This document shows, in pieces, positions 23,730 through 34,759 of a stretch of DNA of 64,000 nucleotides. Position 1 is the first letter of the stretch. Each line of letters starts with the position of its first letter. Origin of the DNA: Verticillium longisporum (taxonomy: Eukaryota; Ascomycota; Sordariomycetes; Glomerellales; Plectosphaerellaceae); assembly GCA_019188255.1 (NCBI GenBank), contig JAETXT010000003.1, positions 6,324,001 to 6,388,000 on the forward strand, read 5' to 3'. The notes beneath the pieces were generated by a model. It saw only the letters and a program-made list of their open reading frames with translations, made no database searches and was not told the DNA's origin. The translations under genes and the position numbers were made by a program.

Positions 23730-25071
23730 TCACGGACCTGGCGTTCGATATTCCGACCCCGAAACACTCGTCATGCTCCCCGGTGTCAAAACTTGTGACT
23801 GCCGCCCATTCCACTGCGGCAGCACCTCGTCTCCAACGCCGAGCTCGAACCGTCCTTCCGTTGTCTCAGGACCCGAAGCGGCGGCGGCGACAGGCTGGAT
23901 CTCCCCCGTCCTCTCCAAGCCCCTCGTGATGCGCGAGTCAATCTCGACCGGCGCAGCAATGTCGTTGGGCGAGTTGGCCTGCACCGGCACCCCGCGCCCA
24001 GGCGACGTGGTGGTCGACGCGGCGTTCTCCGTGTAGGGCCCCTCGACGGCGGCAGGGCCAAAGTAATCCTGCGTCAGGCCGCGGCCGCGTGTGGGGCGAG
24101 AGAGGTCCGTCACCTCTGAGACGGCCTGGCCGGGGCTCTGCGCCGTCCGGCTCGTCTGCTGCTGCTGTCGGCCTTCCGAGGGCGGCAGGCTGCGCTGGCG
24201 GCGGCGGCGGCGGATGATGCAGACCCAGGCGAAGACGCCGAAGAGGGCGCTGATGCCGACGGCGATGCCGATGCCGATGCCGGCTTTGGCGCCCGTCGAG
24301 AGCCCGCCGGAGCCGCCGTCACCCGAATCGGGGACAAAGGTGTAGCCCGTGTCCGAGTTGCCGAGGGCGCAAAAGGGTTCACCAGAGACGCGCGTGCAGT
24401 GCATCCACTCGTCGCAGCAGCCGTCGTCGTCGGGGCACGCACGCTGCGTGGCGGCCGTGCAGCCGGCGTCCATGGCTGTGGCGAGGGCGCTCGGGGTCGG
24501 CGTCCGGGTGCTGCGGCAGATGCCGCCCGAGGCGCACGTGTGGCCGTGGGGGCAACACTCGCCGCCAAATTCATCCTCGCAACGGAAGAAGCTGGTAGTC
24601 GGACAACTGCGGCCGCAGCACGCGCTCGAAGTCGAGGTCGTGCCCTGGCGTGTGATGGTCGTGGGACACTGATAGGCCGTGGCGTCACAGGCCGAGTCGC
24701 AGTTGGAGCCGATGGCGCAGCATTTCCCCTCGCCTTCCGGGTTGATGTAGCAATAGTGATCGTTTGCGCAGCAAAGGTTGTCCTGGCCAATGTCGATGCC
24801 TGTGGGGTCGCGCAAGGTGGCCGCGTTAGTCAAGGAACGCGCCTGGCTGGGCAACCGGGGAAACGTTGATGATGCCTCTCTCTCACTCACATCTGTGACG
24901 ATCGGGTGGACACGGCGGTCCGTCGCGCCGCACGAGCTGGGGAGCGTCGACGAAGAATCGAGGAACGATGCCTTGTTGCGACAATTCAACGGCTCCAAAC
25001 TGCTGAGCCTCGCCGAGCGCGAAGCGGTTCGATAGCGCCGTTGCGAAGAGAGCCAGTCTGAAGGTTTTCAT
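23730..25071 (-). CDS. Secreted/membrane protein with Cys-rich ectodomain and one membrane span
   Basis: The exons are 24891-25071 and 23730-24799, giving 416 residues. The 91-nt intron (GTGAGT...CACAG) joins DRHRC to IDIGQDNLCC. The first 20 residues (MKTFRLALFATALSNRFALG) look like a signal peptide. The ectodomain, about residues 50-220, has many paired cysteines (NLCC, GKCC, SACCGRSC, GGECCPHGHTC, GCCDEWMHC), suggesting several small disulfide modules. A Gly/Ser linker precedes a membrane helix (AGIGIGIAVGISALFGVFAW) with a basic stop-transfer stretch IIRRRRRQR. The cytosolic tail of about 150 residues is disordered. The architecture resembles fungal cell-wall sensors or other wall-exposed type I proteins. 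No catalytic domain is recognised, so the function is unknown. Confidence 0.8.
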
Positions 25072-26363
25072 GGTGAAGATGACCAACCGAGCAAGCTTGG
25101 TGTTGTTGGCAGGCAGGGAGGGGGGGAACAAGCGCTCGCGCTCTCGAGAATCAAGACGTGTCGCTTTTGCCTCTGACCATGGCTATCCTTTGGGTGGTCA
25201 TGTATTGACTGAACAAGGCTCGAGGACAAAGGGTTATTGAGAGAAGGCGAATTTCGTCGGGGTCGCAGGTTACACAACACACACACACGCACACACATTC
25301 TCGATTGCCACGGCCAGACCCTTGACAATCTGATACCCACCACCTTTACCTTCTGCGCAGGAGAATCCGACCGACAGGTGTGTGCATGCCCCGGCGATGC
25401 GAGAGGAGGCGTACGGGAATCAGCAGCCCACCCCGCCCCAAAGGTAGCATCCGTCCGCTCCTACAGCTCCCAGGGGCTCGCCATCCGCCACGCTCACCAT
25501 CCCGCAGCTTCGGGACTGGACACCTTTCGGTCGCTGAGGGGCATCAGCTGCAGGAGAGAGATTGGCATCCTTCGCTGAGGTACATGGCTCGGCGGGGCCA
25601 TGGGTGGTCATCCAGATCCTTGGGGGGGAAGGGATATGCAATCTGTTCAAATTGAGAGGTGATCAAGTGCACCGGCGTTCGCGGCTTTGCCGCCAGCCTG
25701 CAGTCGGGCCTGCATATTGCCAAGCAGTGGTTCGTGGCCCAGCGTACGGCGGGTGGAATCGTAGATGGGTGGGTGGCAGTAATAGGCTATTTCGTGTGGC
25801 AACTTGTCTGCTGTCAAGGCGATCAGTCGCTGGCGATGGACCGCAGTTGGTGATGTGCAAATCCAAGGAGAGCTGTAGATAGGATGCTTTGGTGAGATGG
25901 GCATCGTTCGGATGGTCGTGGGGGGATCTGCACCACCGCAAACTTGATGCGCATACGATATCCTTTCTTTCATGACTGTGTACCAAGAAGACTCCGAGAA
26001 TACCGCTCGGTTCCTCCAGGAACGATTGATAGACAGGATTGTTCGAAAGGCCGCTCCTTTCATGGTGATGCTTGGCGGAGAAGTGCACCATGCCAGAGAG
26101 GATGATGGAGCTGACGCTGTTGCCATGAGCTCCTTCCTGCCTGGCGGCTGCCAACTGCCAGCACACGTCGAACCCCACCAACGAACCCCGCCAACGTGTT
26201 GCCAGACGAGACACGGCCTGTGAACTTTCCCCCACATCGAATGACCCCTCCAAAATCAATCTCGACGTCTGCCATCGCAAACATTCGAACAAGCCTTTCC
26301 CGCGATAACCCTCGACGACCACCAGACCTCTCGAGCCAATCCTCTCAGACACCGGCAGCCACA
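25072..26363. other. Divergent intergenic region
   Basis: This is the spacer between the Cys-rich membrane protein and Bud32 genes. Two long minus-strand open frames cross it (25647-26237 and 25663-26364), but they overlap one another and show no domain or codon bias like the neighbours. A short CA run lies near 25.28 kb. Confidence 0.55.
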
Positions 26364-27299
26364 ATGGCTGAACCCACCGCCTTCCCCCTGCCGCCCATCC
26401 TCCAGCACGCCGACCCCACGCCGACCCTCATAACCCAAGGCGCCGAAGGCCGCCTCTACAAGACGACCTTCCTCGTCCCCTTCTGGCCCGCTGCCCTCAA
26501 AAACAGACCTTCCAAACCCTACCGCCACCCGATCCACAAAGCCCGCCTCACGCGTCCACGCATCCACGCCGAGGCCCGCGTCCTCCACAAGTGCCGCCGC
26601 GATGGCGTCCTCGTCCCCGCCGTCCTCGCCCTCGACGACACGGCCGGCTGGCTCATGCTCGAGTGGATCGCCGGCCCCCCCGTCCGCGTCGCCGTCAACA
26701 ACTGGCTCGACAGGCGTCATCCCGCGCGCCGCGCCCCTGCGTCTTCTGCCGCCGCGCTCGGCGCCGTCCCCGAGGAAGAGGAGGAGCAGCAACAGCAGCA
26801 ACAGGAAGCCGTCAAGCTGCAGACCGAAGACGGCCGCCCGAGCGCCGAGGCCGAGAGGAGGCTGCGTGAGGACCGAGACCTCAAGGCCCTCATGCGCAGG
26901 GTTGGCGCCGCCGTCGGCAGGCTGCACAAGTCGGGCGTCATCCACGGCGACCTGACGACGAGCAACATGATGCTGCGGCCGCCCGTCCAGCCGCCGACGG
27001 CAACAGCGGCGGCCGGGGCCGGGACCGGACCCGAGGCAGGCGAGGACAGTGCGTTGCAGGGCGACGTTGTTCTCATCGACTTTGGTCTCGCGTATCAAAA
27101 TTCTATGGACGAGGACCGTGCCGTCGACCTGTACGTCTTGGAGCGGGCTTACGGCAGCACCCACCCCCGCGCTGAATCCCTCTTCCCAGAGTTGCTGGAG
27201 GGCTACAAGGAGGCTTTGCCTGCGAAGCAGTCGACCTTGGTTCTGCGCAAGCTGGAAGACGTCCGCATGAGGGGCCGCAAGAGGAGCATGGTCGGCTGA
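26364..27299 (+). CDS. BUD32: EKC/KEOPS complex atypical kinase Bud32 (PRPK)
   Basis: This is an intronless 311-residue protein. The start is the ATG in CCACAATGG. Bud32 is the ATPase/kinase of KEOPS, needed for t6A modification of ANN-decoding tRNAs and for telomere upkeep. The family pattern is clear: QGAEGRLYKTTF in place of a Gly loop, LKNRPSKPYRHP with the ATP-binding Lys, RIHAEARVLHKCRRDGV, the catalytic loop HGDLTTSNMM, IDFGLA, and the basic C-terminal end RMRGRKRSMVG. Two insertions make it longer than the yeast protein (about 260). One is a Glu/Gln-rich segment at about residues 125-170, and the other an Ala/Gly-rich loop between the catalytic loop and DFG. Both look disordered. Confidence 0.95.
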   Translation: MAEPTAFPLPPILQHADPTPTLITQGAEGRLYKTTFLVPFWPAALKNRPSKPYRHPIHKARLTRPRIHAEARVLHKCRRDGVLVPAVLALDDTAGWLMLEWIAGPPVRVAVNNWLDRRHPARRAPASSAAALGAVPEEEEEQQQQQQEAVKLQTEDGRPSAEAERRLREDRDLKALMRRVGAAVGRLHKSGVIHGDLTTSNMMLRPPVQPPTATAAAGAGTGPEAGEDSALQGDVVLIDFGLAYQNSMDEDRAVDLYVLERAYGSTHPRAESLFPELLEGYKEALPAKQSTLVLRKLEDVRMRGRKRSMVG

Positions 27300-27686
27300 G
27301 GAGGTCCCGGCAGCACACGTCCATTCTTAATTCAAAACAAAAGCGAATGTGATACCCTTGGATGACGCTACCTATATGCCATGATACGCACCTTCCACGT
27401 GCCAAATGAAACATATATTCTGTGATGTTATGTTCTGTCAAAGGCTAACAGCTGCGGTGAGGATGCACTCGATATGCGCTGTAGTCCGCCCCAATACCTA
27501 ACGCCATGTGCATCCGGGGCAGATAGTCAGTCCCCCGTCCCTTGCCAATATTCACCCACACTCAACGCCGTCCCGGCCATTTTCATCAACAATGGTGGCC
27601 CAAAATCAATCACTGTCTGACAAAGGAAAAAGAAACAGACTCAACGAGGGGTATCAGATGTTGTCAAAACGCACCTCCCAGCCACC
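27300..27686. other. Convergent intergenic region
   Basis: A short spacer between the 3' ends of the Bud32 and acyltransferase genes. Nothing is recognised in it. Confidence 0.6.
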
Positions 27687-29299
27687 TCACTGTTGCTTGA
27701 TGCATTTGGTCTCAAACCACCGGGCAAACTTGACAGTGGGAACATCGATCAAGCGCCAAAAGACATCAGCCGCCCAGATAACGGCGGGGACACAACCGAA
27801 CGAGCTCAGGACGAACCCGGCATTGTACCACCACCCCTCGATGCCCGTCATACTATATGCCCGTTTCTCAATCATGTAGCCGACGGTATGCAAAACAGGG
27901 CCATGTACCAAGTACATGGCAAAACTGATCTTGCCGAAATACTGGACTGGTGCAGTGTTGAAGAATCTCTGCCACCTGGGCGAGTGGCTGACGCTGAGCA
28001 CAAAGAGAATGGCCCCAATAGACTGCCAATATCGGTATCCTTCTTCCTGCCACCAGGTAGGAATCATAGAGCACAGCCGCTTCCATCCGGGCGTGTCGCT
28101 GCACCGGGCATCTGGCTGCGACATCAAAAACAGGGCCAGAATGCTCAGCATGGCCCAAATAACACCACCAATAGCGCTCTTCTTAAAAGAAGTTTTCTCA
28201 AGGATCGGTAAAGCCGGCGCGGGGCTGTGGGCACCTCGAATCAGGTCGAGCTCGGCGAGGACCATGCCGCTGTAGAAGAGGAAGAGCTCCCATCGCTGGT
28301 TGCGATACGTGAAAGACATGATGCCCAACATGGTGAGAAATCGCACGGACGTTCGCAGCCTCGCAACGGCTATGGTCGTGATGAAGAGGTAAATCGAGCA
28401 GCGAAATTCAACCGGAATCGTCCAGAGATGAACATCGTACGCTATTGAAGTCGCGCTAGTCAGCCTTATTTCCTTCCTTTCGGGAGCATCCCACACTCAC
28501 AGGTGCTGCCTCCAAATTTGTTCCAGCCGAACACATGAACAAACTTGAACATGCTCCAAGCCCAGTGCCACACTTGCTCCGAGCTAGTTGCGAGGCGCTC
28601 AGGGTGAGGCTCCATGACATTCTTCATGTAAGCCCTATCGTTGGCAAACGTCCTGGTCCACTCGTAGACACCCAACCGGAGAAGGATGACGACCATGAGA
28701 GTTGAGAAGGCAGGCGGCAGGTAGAGGCGGATGATGCGTCGAAATGTCAAAGAGCTCATTGTCGTAGCGAAGCCGTCAAAGTTTTGGCTGCGAATGAGCT
28801 TCAACGGTTTGTAGGAAAGAGCGTAGCCTGAAATGACGAAAAACAAACAGACTGCCGGGGGGCCTTGATAGAACAGGCGAATGATGGGCAGCTTGAGGAA
28901 ATGATAGTTGTGCGGAGCGGAGCCGTAACCTTCAGCGATGATGAAAGCCTGGTAGAAATAGTGACAGAAGAAGACGAAGAGAGCGGCAAGACCTCGCATG
29001 CCGTCGAGGTAAGAGGTGGGCATTAATTTGTCGGTTCGAGTTTGCGGTCGTGTGAAGCGGCTCTGAACAAAGCTAGGAAGTAGAAATATGGCCATGCGGA
29101 GAATGACGACCCTCCAATGTATGGACCGCACATAGCTGGTGCCACTTCTGGTGAGAGACTTCCATCCGGGCACCCTGAACCTAACCTCGATGTCGGCATG
29201 TCCGCTCTCACTATCAACGTCGGAAAAGGACTTCTCGTCAAGAAGGCCAAGGGTCTCCTCGTGAGAGACCGAGTGTATTGTACCGGCATGCCCGTTCAT
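27687..29299 (-). CDS. Acyltransferase-3 family multi-pass membrane protein
   Basis: The exons are 28501-29299 and 27687-28441, giving 517 residues. The 59-nt intron (GTGAGT...ATAG) joins GGST to SYDVHLW. The start is ATG 29297-29299. The protein belongs to the acyltransferase-3 (OatA/NodX-like) family, which moves acyl groups from acyl-CoA across or at a membrane. The family signature YLDGMRGLAALFVFFCHYF lies at about residue 95, followed by FFVISGYALSYKPL and later HLWTIPVEFRCSIYLF. About ten hydrophobic helices follow in the order usual for the family, ending with WRLIDVPTVKFARWFE. The first 70 residues are soluble and acidic. The substrate cannot be read from sequence. In fungi such genes are common, occur singly, and may act on wall glycans, sterols or metabolites. 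Confidence 0.9.
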
Positions 29300-31517
29300 T
29301 GTCCTGCAATGAATGGGATGTAGAGGGCAGAGAAAAAGGATAGGAGACAGACCCCGAGGAGCTAGGTTGCCGAGAGGTGTTATAGCGAGAATCGACTTGG
29401 AGGAACCCCGAGTGAAACAGGAGAGTAGAGGGAAAATACAAAAGAGGCCGACACGAGGTCGTTTAGTATCGGAGAAGTCGACCTCGTCCAATGGATTTCT
29501 GGGGATGATGGGATGATTGTATCGAAAGAGCGGTCTTAGGTGACAGGGTAAGGGGGTCAGGAGCTCAACAAGGTCGTCTCGGCTCGTTAGCCGACGGGGC
29601 GTGAATCAAGTGCGCGGTCTTCCCAGACGTATTTTCTGGTAGCTGGGGGGCAGGTCTCTTCGGCTGACACGCGGTCGTCGAGGTTCTCGTGGCCGAGTTC
29701 GATGTTGTAGGGAGGGCAAACAGCTGTGATGAATGAGAGGAGAGGTGTAGGCGAACTAACAGCGGCAGCTGGGCATCGCGAAACATGGACAGCAAACCAA
29801 TCCACTGTCCGCGTTGCAGCAGTCTGCAAGGGATGTTGTTCCGGGCGTGTTTCTATCTTCGTCGGCCCGTGTACCATTCACCAGCTGAAGAAGCAGACGC
29901 TGTGCCGGGCAACGTGTGAGAGCGTGGGAAGGGGTGGGGTGGGATGCTTGAAGCAAGACGTTTCAGGGTGGGAGTCCGGATGAAAAGGGCCCACCGCAAG
30001 GTCAAGAGGGTCCGTGATGGGAGCACTGGGCGTGGAGGCGAGCTGGCAACCCTTTACAGACTTTTGGCGGGCGGTTTGAGGTGGTTTAAGAAGTTTGATG
30101 GTTCATAGAAATCAGAACGATCCTCTGTTCATGAACTCGGCTGTTGGGAGTAAGCGGCAAGAGTGGCGCGGACGTGATGCATGATATGGGCCTACTGAAC
30201 CTGCCATATGCAATCCCAGTGACTTCTCGGGCAGGTGTCGATACCCTTACTTGCCTGTTGCATGGTGTACCATAGCACTTGCTGTTCATCGACTGCCCCG
30301 CCGTGTTACTAAAAGAAAATGCGATCTGCTTGCCCCTGCCCATCGCTTGGTGGCATCAGTGAGGCGGCAGATGAAGACCCGGGATGGAGAGTGCAACGAC
30401 CAGGCCTTCAAGCTGATCAGCTCCAGGCCCGCTAGTTGACCAGGGAGCCCACGAACCAGATCGCCCAGCCGACATTGAAACGGCACAGAATGGCGTTGAT
30501 ACACCTGTCGTATTGCTGGCCGTCCCCGCCCGATACGTGCAGTCTGCAAGTCTTCGGGACACGTTGTCGTCAGCAGTGGGGGCACGTCGAGATGAAATAT
30601 CGGGGCAGCTAAGCACGATGGACATCAGGGGGAAGCATGGACACCTGTCAATGGCACGGATTCCGGTTTGTTCTCGGGCCTCTGTACCTAAGGGAAAGCA
30701 TGTTACTTGCGGCAGATGCCAGGACTCGGTGGTCGAAGGAAGAAGCTGCGTTCTATTGCCGATGAGGCAACTGTTCTTGGCTCAAAGCATAGTCAAACGC
30801 GGCCTCCAGCACACGGTCGAGCCTTGGTTCCCTCGCAAAAGATGCAGTGCCCAGAGCATAGCGATGTGACAGGGTTGACGAAAATGTAATATGCGGCTCT
30901 CAGTCACTGGTCAAACACAGGCCTGAACGGTCAGGGGTAGTAAAAGCTTGACCGTTGCACAGCATTTAGCGTCACCTGCCTTGTCCCCATGGCGCTGGAG
31001 AATCCCCATACCGAACAGCGCTAAGTTCCAGATTCTGAGGGCCAACCCCCCACCTCAAGGGAGGGTGCCCAGGCACCCTCAGGCCCTCCTTGAACACCTA
31101 CCCTGGCTTGGCCTGCCCCTTCAAGCGGCTGTGAAACGTAAAACAAGCCGACAGTACCATTGCCGGCAATGACACGCCTGACTCTCGCCCTGTTTCCCAT
31201 GTACAATGGTTACACAACGTTGTCAAAACGGTAAGGGGAGTGCAGATCTTCGCTTGCACGGCACGGAAAGGGTGCCGCACACCAGTCGTCAGCTCAAGAC
31301 CCCTGTGTCCCGATACGCAAGTGTACAAGGAATCTGGTACTGAGTATTCTGAAGGTTGAGATGACTTGATATGTGATTGAGCCTTCAATAATAACAATCC
31401 AACGCCGTATCGAACTTCCAAGGCACCTTAAAGCAAACCCGAACGCCCCGCTTGTAATGCCACTCGCCATGTCGTGTTCTTGTCCGTTTCTACCTGTATC
31501 CGTCATGCGCTGCGTCA
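29300..31517. other. 2.2-kb intergenic region
   Basis: The acyltransferase promoter lies at the left and the 3' flank of the 581-residue protein gene at the right. No coding frame is convincing. A stem-loop at 31055-31093 is noted separately. Confidence 0.55.
31055..31093. other. Extended inverted repeat / stem-loop
   Basis: GAGGGTGCC (31061-31069) and GGCACCCTC (31072-31080) are perfect inverted arms with a 2-nt gap. TCAAGG (31055-31060) and CCTTGA (31088-31093) can extend the stem with a bulge. No T-run follows, and its role is unknown. Confidence 0.6.
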
Positions 31518-33263
31518 TCAAATCTCTCCCCAGCTGCCCATGGGCCCAGCCGATGCGATCATGGAACCCGTGCCGAGCGAGCCTCCGATATCCCAATAAT
31601 GTCTCGACGACACGCTACTCCGCCGCGCTGAGCGTCTTGTGCTCTGGCTTGCGCAGCTAGAGGCGTGTCTCTTCGCCGCAGCCGGGCTTGCCGGTGCTGT
31701 AGCTTTGAAGGTTCTACGTTCCGCCTGCGGCCGCGTCCGGCCAACAAGAGGGTGATGCTGCCGTACCCGCGCCGCCTTGGCCGCTGAATCCTGGGTGCTG
31801 CAGGTGGCGAGGTGAGATGTGCCCGATGTGAAGGTTGGCGTCGACGACGAGCGTGAGGAAAATCGAGAGCGAAGATAACGGAAGACCAGCTTAACGTCAA
31901 GATCCTGCTCCCATTCCGACTGTGTGAACGCCGCCGAGGCGGTTGCATTGGGTTCGGCACGAGATGTGGCCGCATGCATACCGTCAGAAAAGCCCCGACC
32001 GCTAGGAATGTCCATGGGCTGTGCCTGGTGAGGCGCCGTTGGCTTGAACTCGGGCATTTTGATTGATGCGTCAACAGCGATTTGGGTGTTCGATGAATCG
32101 GCCATGGCCTCGGGAATGGCAGGCAAGCCAGCATAAGGCAGAGGCATCTGCTGCATACGCGTGTAGGTGGAGAAGGCACCAGGATGGGGGTGTGGAGAGA
32201 TCTGGTTGACGATAAGGCCAAGTTCCCGCGCTACGCGATCGAGAATCTGGAGCTGCCAAGACGAGCCATCAACGATCTCGGGTGTTGGTGTTTTCGCCAA
32301 ATCTTCTGCCTTTGGTGTTGTTGACATGTCATCTTCTGGAAGGGCTTCGCCAAGGAGGATTGCAAGCATCCGCTCATCAATGCCGATGAGGTCGCGAATG
32401 ACCTTGCGTGTGAGTCGGGCGAAGAAGCCACGGTCTTCGTCGCTGTCGGGAGATGCCTCTTCATGCCAATCCATGCTGTCAGGCTCTGCCAAGTCAACTG
32501 TAGTCCTTTCCCTTTCGGCGGAAGATGATGTTGAATTTCCCATCATCTGACTTTGTGGCCGCGCCGAAGACTGCGACTTCCTCCTGCGTCTTGTCTCCTT
32601 GTGGATTTCTTCGAGCAAGACACGGCTCTGCTCCAGTCGCCAAGCCTCTATTCTCTGTATCTTGTGTGCTTGTTGGTCTTCTTCTTGCTGCAGTTGCAAC
32701 TCGGCCATGTCCAGGCTCTCCCGTCTCCTCCGCGTTCGCCTGGGGTTGAACTGCTCGAATGCATACAGATGGTCTTGGACTTCGGGTCCGACCGGGTGGT
32801 CAAGCCTGAAGGAGCCGAGCCCATCGTGTGTTGGCAGCACAGGAGCGGCATGTTGAGAACTGTTCACATGTTGGTAGGCACTTGCAAATGTGCGAAAGTC
32901 GGGCAGATGGCTATCCAAGCTGTCAAGCTCGGCATCGTCCTCGACTGACTCGTCGTCGATGGCCGTAGAGAGAACAACCGAATGACGGGAGCCTGTGTCT
33001 TGATTGGAGCGAGGGACCGTATTGAGGCTGCCAATATCGCTGAGACGTGATCGTCCTGGAGTCGGTATTGACTCCTCCGCATCACTCAGGTAAGAGGCCG
33101 AAGTTGTGGCATCGGTGGCCGGTGAGAAGAGCACCCACGTCTGGGAGTCTTCGGGAGTGGCTTGCTCTAGGTGATGGCTGTGAAGCCGAGTCTCGTTTTG
33201 TTCGTCTGCGACGGGACGAATTGTTCGCTGAACATTTTGGCGTGTCTGCTGGTGGAAGGCCAT
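31518..33263 (-). CDS. Hypothetical protein, 581 aa, mostly disordered
   Basis: This is a long intronless frame from an ATG (33261-33263) to the stop at 31518. I do not recognise a named domain. Residues 1-180 are Ser/Thr/Asp-rich. A charged, Gln-rich helical segment that could form a coiled coil lies at about 190-240 (AELQLQQEEDQQAHKIQRIEAW). A more ordered core at about 290-390 includes RGFFARLTRKVIRDLIGIDER and WQLQILDRVARELGLIVNQI. The C-terminal 120 residues are basic and Ser/Ala/Arg-rich and end with HYWDIGGSLGTGSM. Coding is supported by length, the C/G-ending codon bias of neighbours and the balanced composition of the core. No signal peptide or membrane span is seen. It is likely nuclear or cytosolic, but that is inference. 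Confidence 0.75.
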   Translation of the reverse strand: MAFHQQTRQNVQRTIRPVADEQNETRLHSHHLEQATPEDSQTWVLFSPATDATTSASYLSDAEESIPTPGRSRLSDIGSLNTVPRSNQDTGSRHSVVLSTAIDDESVEDDAELDSLDSHLPDFRTFASAYQHVNSSQHAAPVLPTHDGLGSFRLDHPVGPEVQDHLYAFEQFNPRRTRRRRESLDMAELQLQQEEDQQAHKIQRIEAWRLEQSRVLLEEIHKETRRRRKSQSSARPQSQMMGNSTSSSAERERTTVDLAEPDSMDWHEEASPDSDEDRGFFARLTRKVIRDLIGIDERMLAILLGEALPEDDMSTTPKAEDLAKTPTPEIVDGSSWQLQILDRVARELGLIVNQISPHPHPGAFSTYTRMQQMPLPYAGLPAIPEAMADSSNTQIAVDASIKMPEFKPTAPHQAQPMDIPSGRGFSDGMHAATSRAEPNATASAAFTQSEWEQDLDVKLVFRYLRSRFSSRSSSTPTFTSGTSHLATCSTQDSAAKAARVRQHHPLVGRTRPQAERRTFKATAPASPAAAKRHASSCASQSTRRSARRSSVSSRHYWDIGGSLGTGSMIASAGPMGSWGEI

Positions 33264-34759
33264 GGCTGAGCCAGGCGGTATCGTGCTGAGATGGGCGCGA
33301 ATCCTGGAAAGGAAGAAGAGGTTAGATGCCCAGGCCGATCGAGGAGGCGAGGACAGAGCAAGAGCAGGAGCGGGCGGTGGTGTACATAGAGGCCCGGAGT
33401 GGCAGGTGCGCTATCAGAGCGATAGACTCTGGGTCACGCGATAAGATGGATGGGTGGGGTCAGCGTCAACGAGCGTCACCGCTTTAGGCTCGGGGGAAAG
33501 CCGCCAAAACTCGAAGACCGTCGGATCGGAGGTATTGAGGAGAGAGGATGTGAGTCAAGGGCAACTTTCCGACAAAGCTCCGTAAGAATGAACGCATACG
33601 ATTAATGGCCGCGCAAATGAAGACACACGAACAAGAAATGCCTCCTGATGCTGGGGATGCGAATGGTCAGGTACTTACTCACTGCCAACGGCCCTGCCAA
33701 ACTGACACGTAGAGGGGGTGGCTTGAGCGGGCGATAAGAGCGCTACGTGAGTCGTGGCGCACACTCTCCCAACAAGCAGCTTTGCATGATGTGGTCAATT
33801 GCCTCCCGACTACGTCGCGTGCAGTGGGCACCCGTTGACGCCTTACTGGTCTCGGGTCCCCCCATGATGTGCCTGGAGGCGGAAGTGATGAGCGAATGGA
33901 GTCCCACAGGAGGGACTCAGCCAAGCTTACTGAACCAACCGGGCGACATCGCGGGCTACCTAGCTTCGTACTTGCCGTACCTTACCTAAGACATCGATGT
34001 AAGACCTACTTTAGTCGAAGCTTCAGCCCGCCGAATGGACCGACTTGATGCCTTGTAAGCTGAATGTTGCAACGCTCTGTACCACACAGCTCTACAGACT
34101 CAGGAGAGAACCTTGCCCAGACTGTCGGTGACTGCCTCCCGCGTGCCACTGTCATGATATTGGGCCTACCAAGACTCACGAATCAGCATTTCAAACGAGC
34201 AAATATGACGTCCAAAGAACCTTGGCAACCATGCTGCTCTTTCCAGAAAGCAGGTGTGCATAGCAGGCGATGAGCGGAGTATGACTTGGGGTTGAGCACC
34301 TGAATCGCGATCACGTCACCGCATCATGTCGCGAGGTCAGGTGGTTGGGTAAACTACCCGCCGTCGTCAACTGCTGATTCGCCACTGCCAGTTAACCCAG
34401 ATGCTTTAAGAAGTGGCTGCGAATGAAGTTGCACAATGGAACAAGCTCTTCCTATTGATCCGGTGGTTGCCGAGCATTACACAAGTCGATGTTTCTGTGA
34501 TGACCCTGCTGTTCACCAACTTTTCAATAGAAGCGCCATATCAAGGTTGAAACTCTACACTATGCCATCGCGACCGTGGCCAGGATCATTGAGGCGATCG
34601 TCACAAAATGCGGCATTGGACATCTCTGGTCATGGGAATGCAGATGATCAAATTCCTATCTGGGCCCTACCGTAGCAAGGTCCCAAACGGGACGTGCTTT
34701 CACTCTAGACGCCAATCCTTAGAAACCCATTCATCACCCAGACGTTTCGACAACTTCCT
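33264..34759. other. 1.5-kb intergenic region
   Basis: The promoter of the 581-residue protein gene is at the left and the 3' flank of the uL16 gene at the right. A TACCT-token patch lies at about 33957-33990. No gene is recognised. Confidence 0.55.

Noticed and set aside
25647..26364. Two overlapping minus-strand frames of 196 and 233 codons upstream of Bud32
   Set aside because: They share the same DNA in different frames. Neither shows a domain, and they fall in the Bud32 promoter.
26256..27164. 302-codon open frame antisense to Bud32
   Set aside because: It is a low-complexity mirror of the kinase gene, which is certain.
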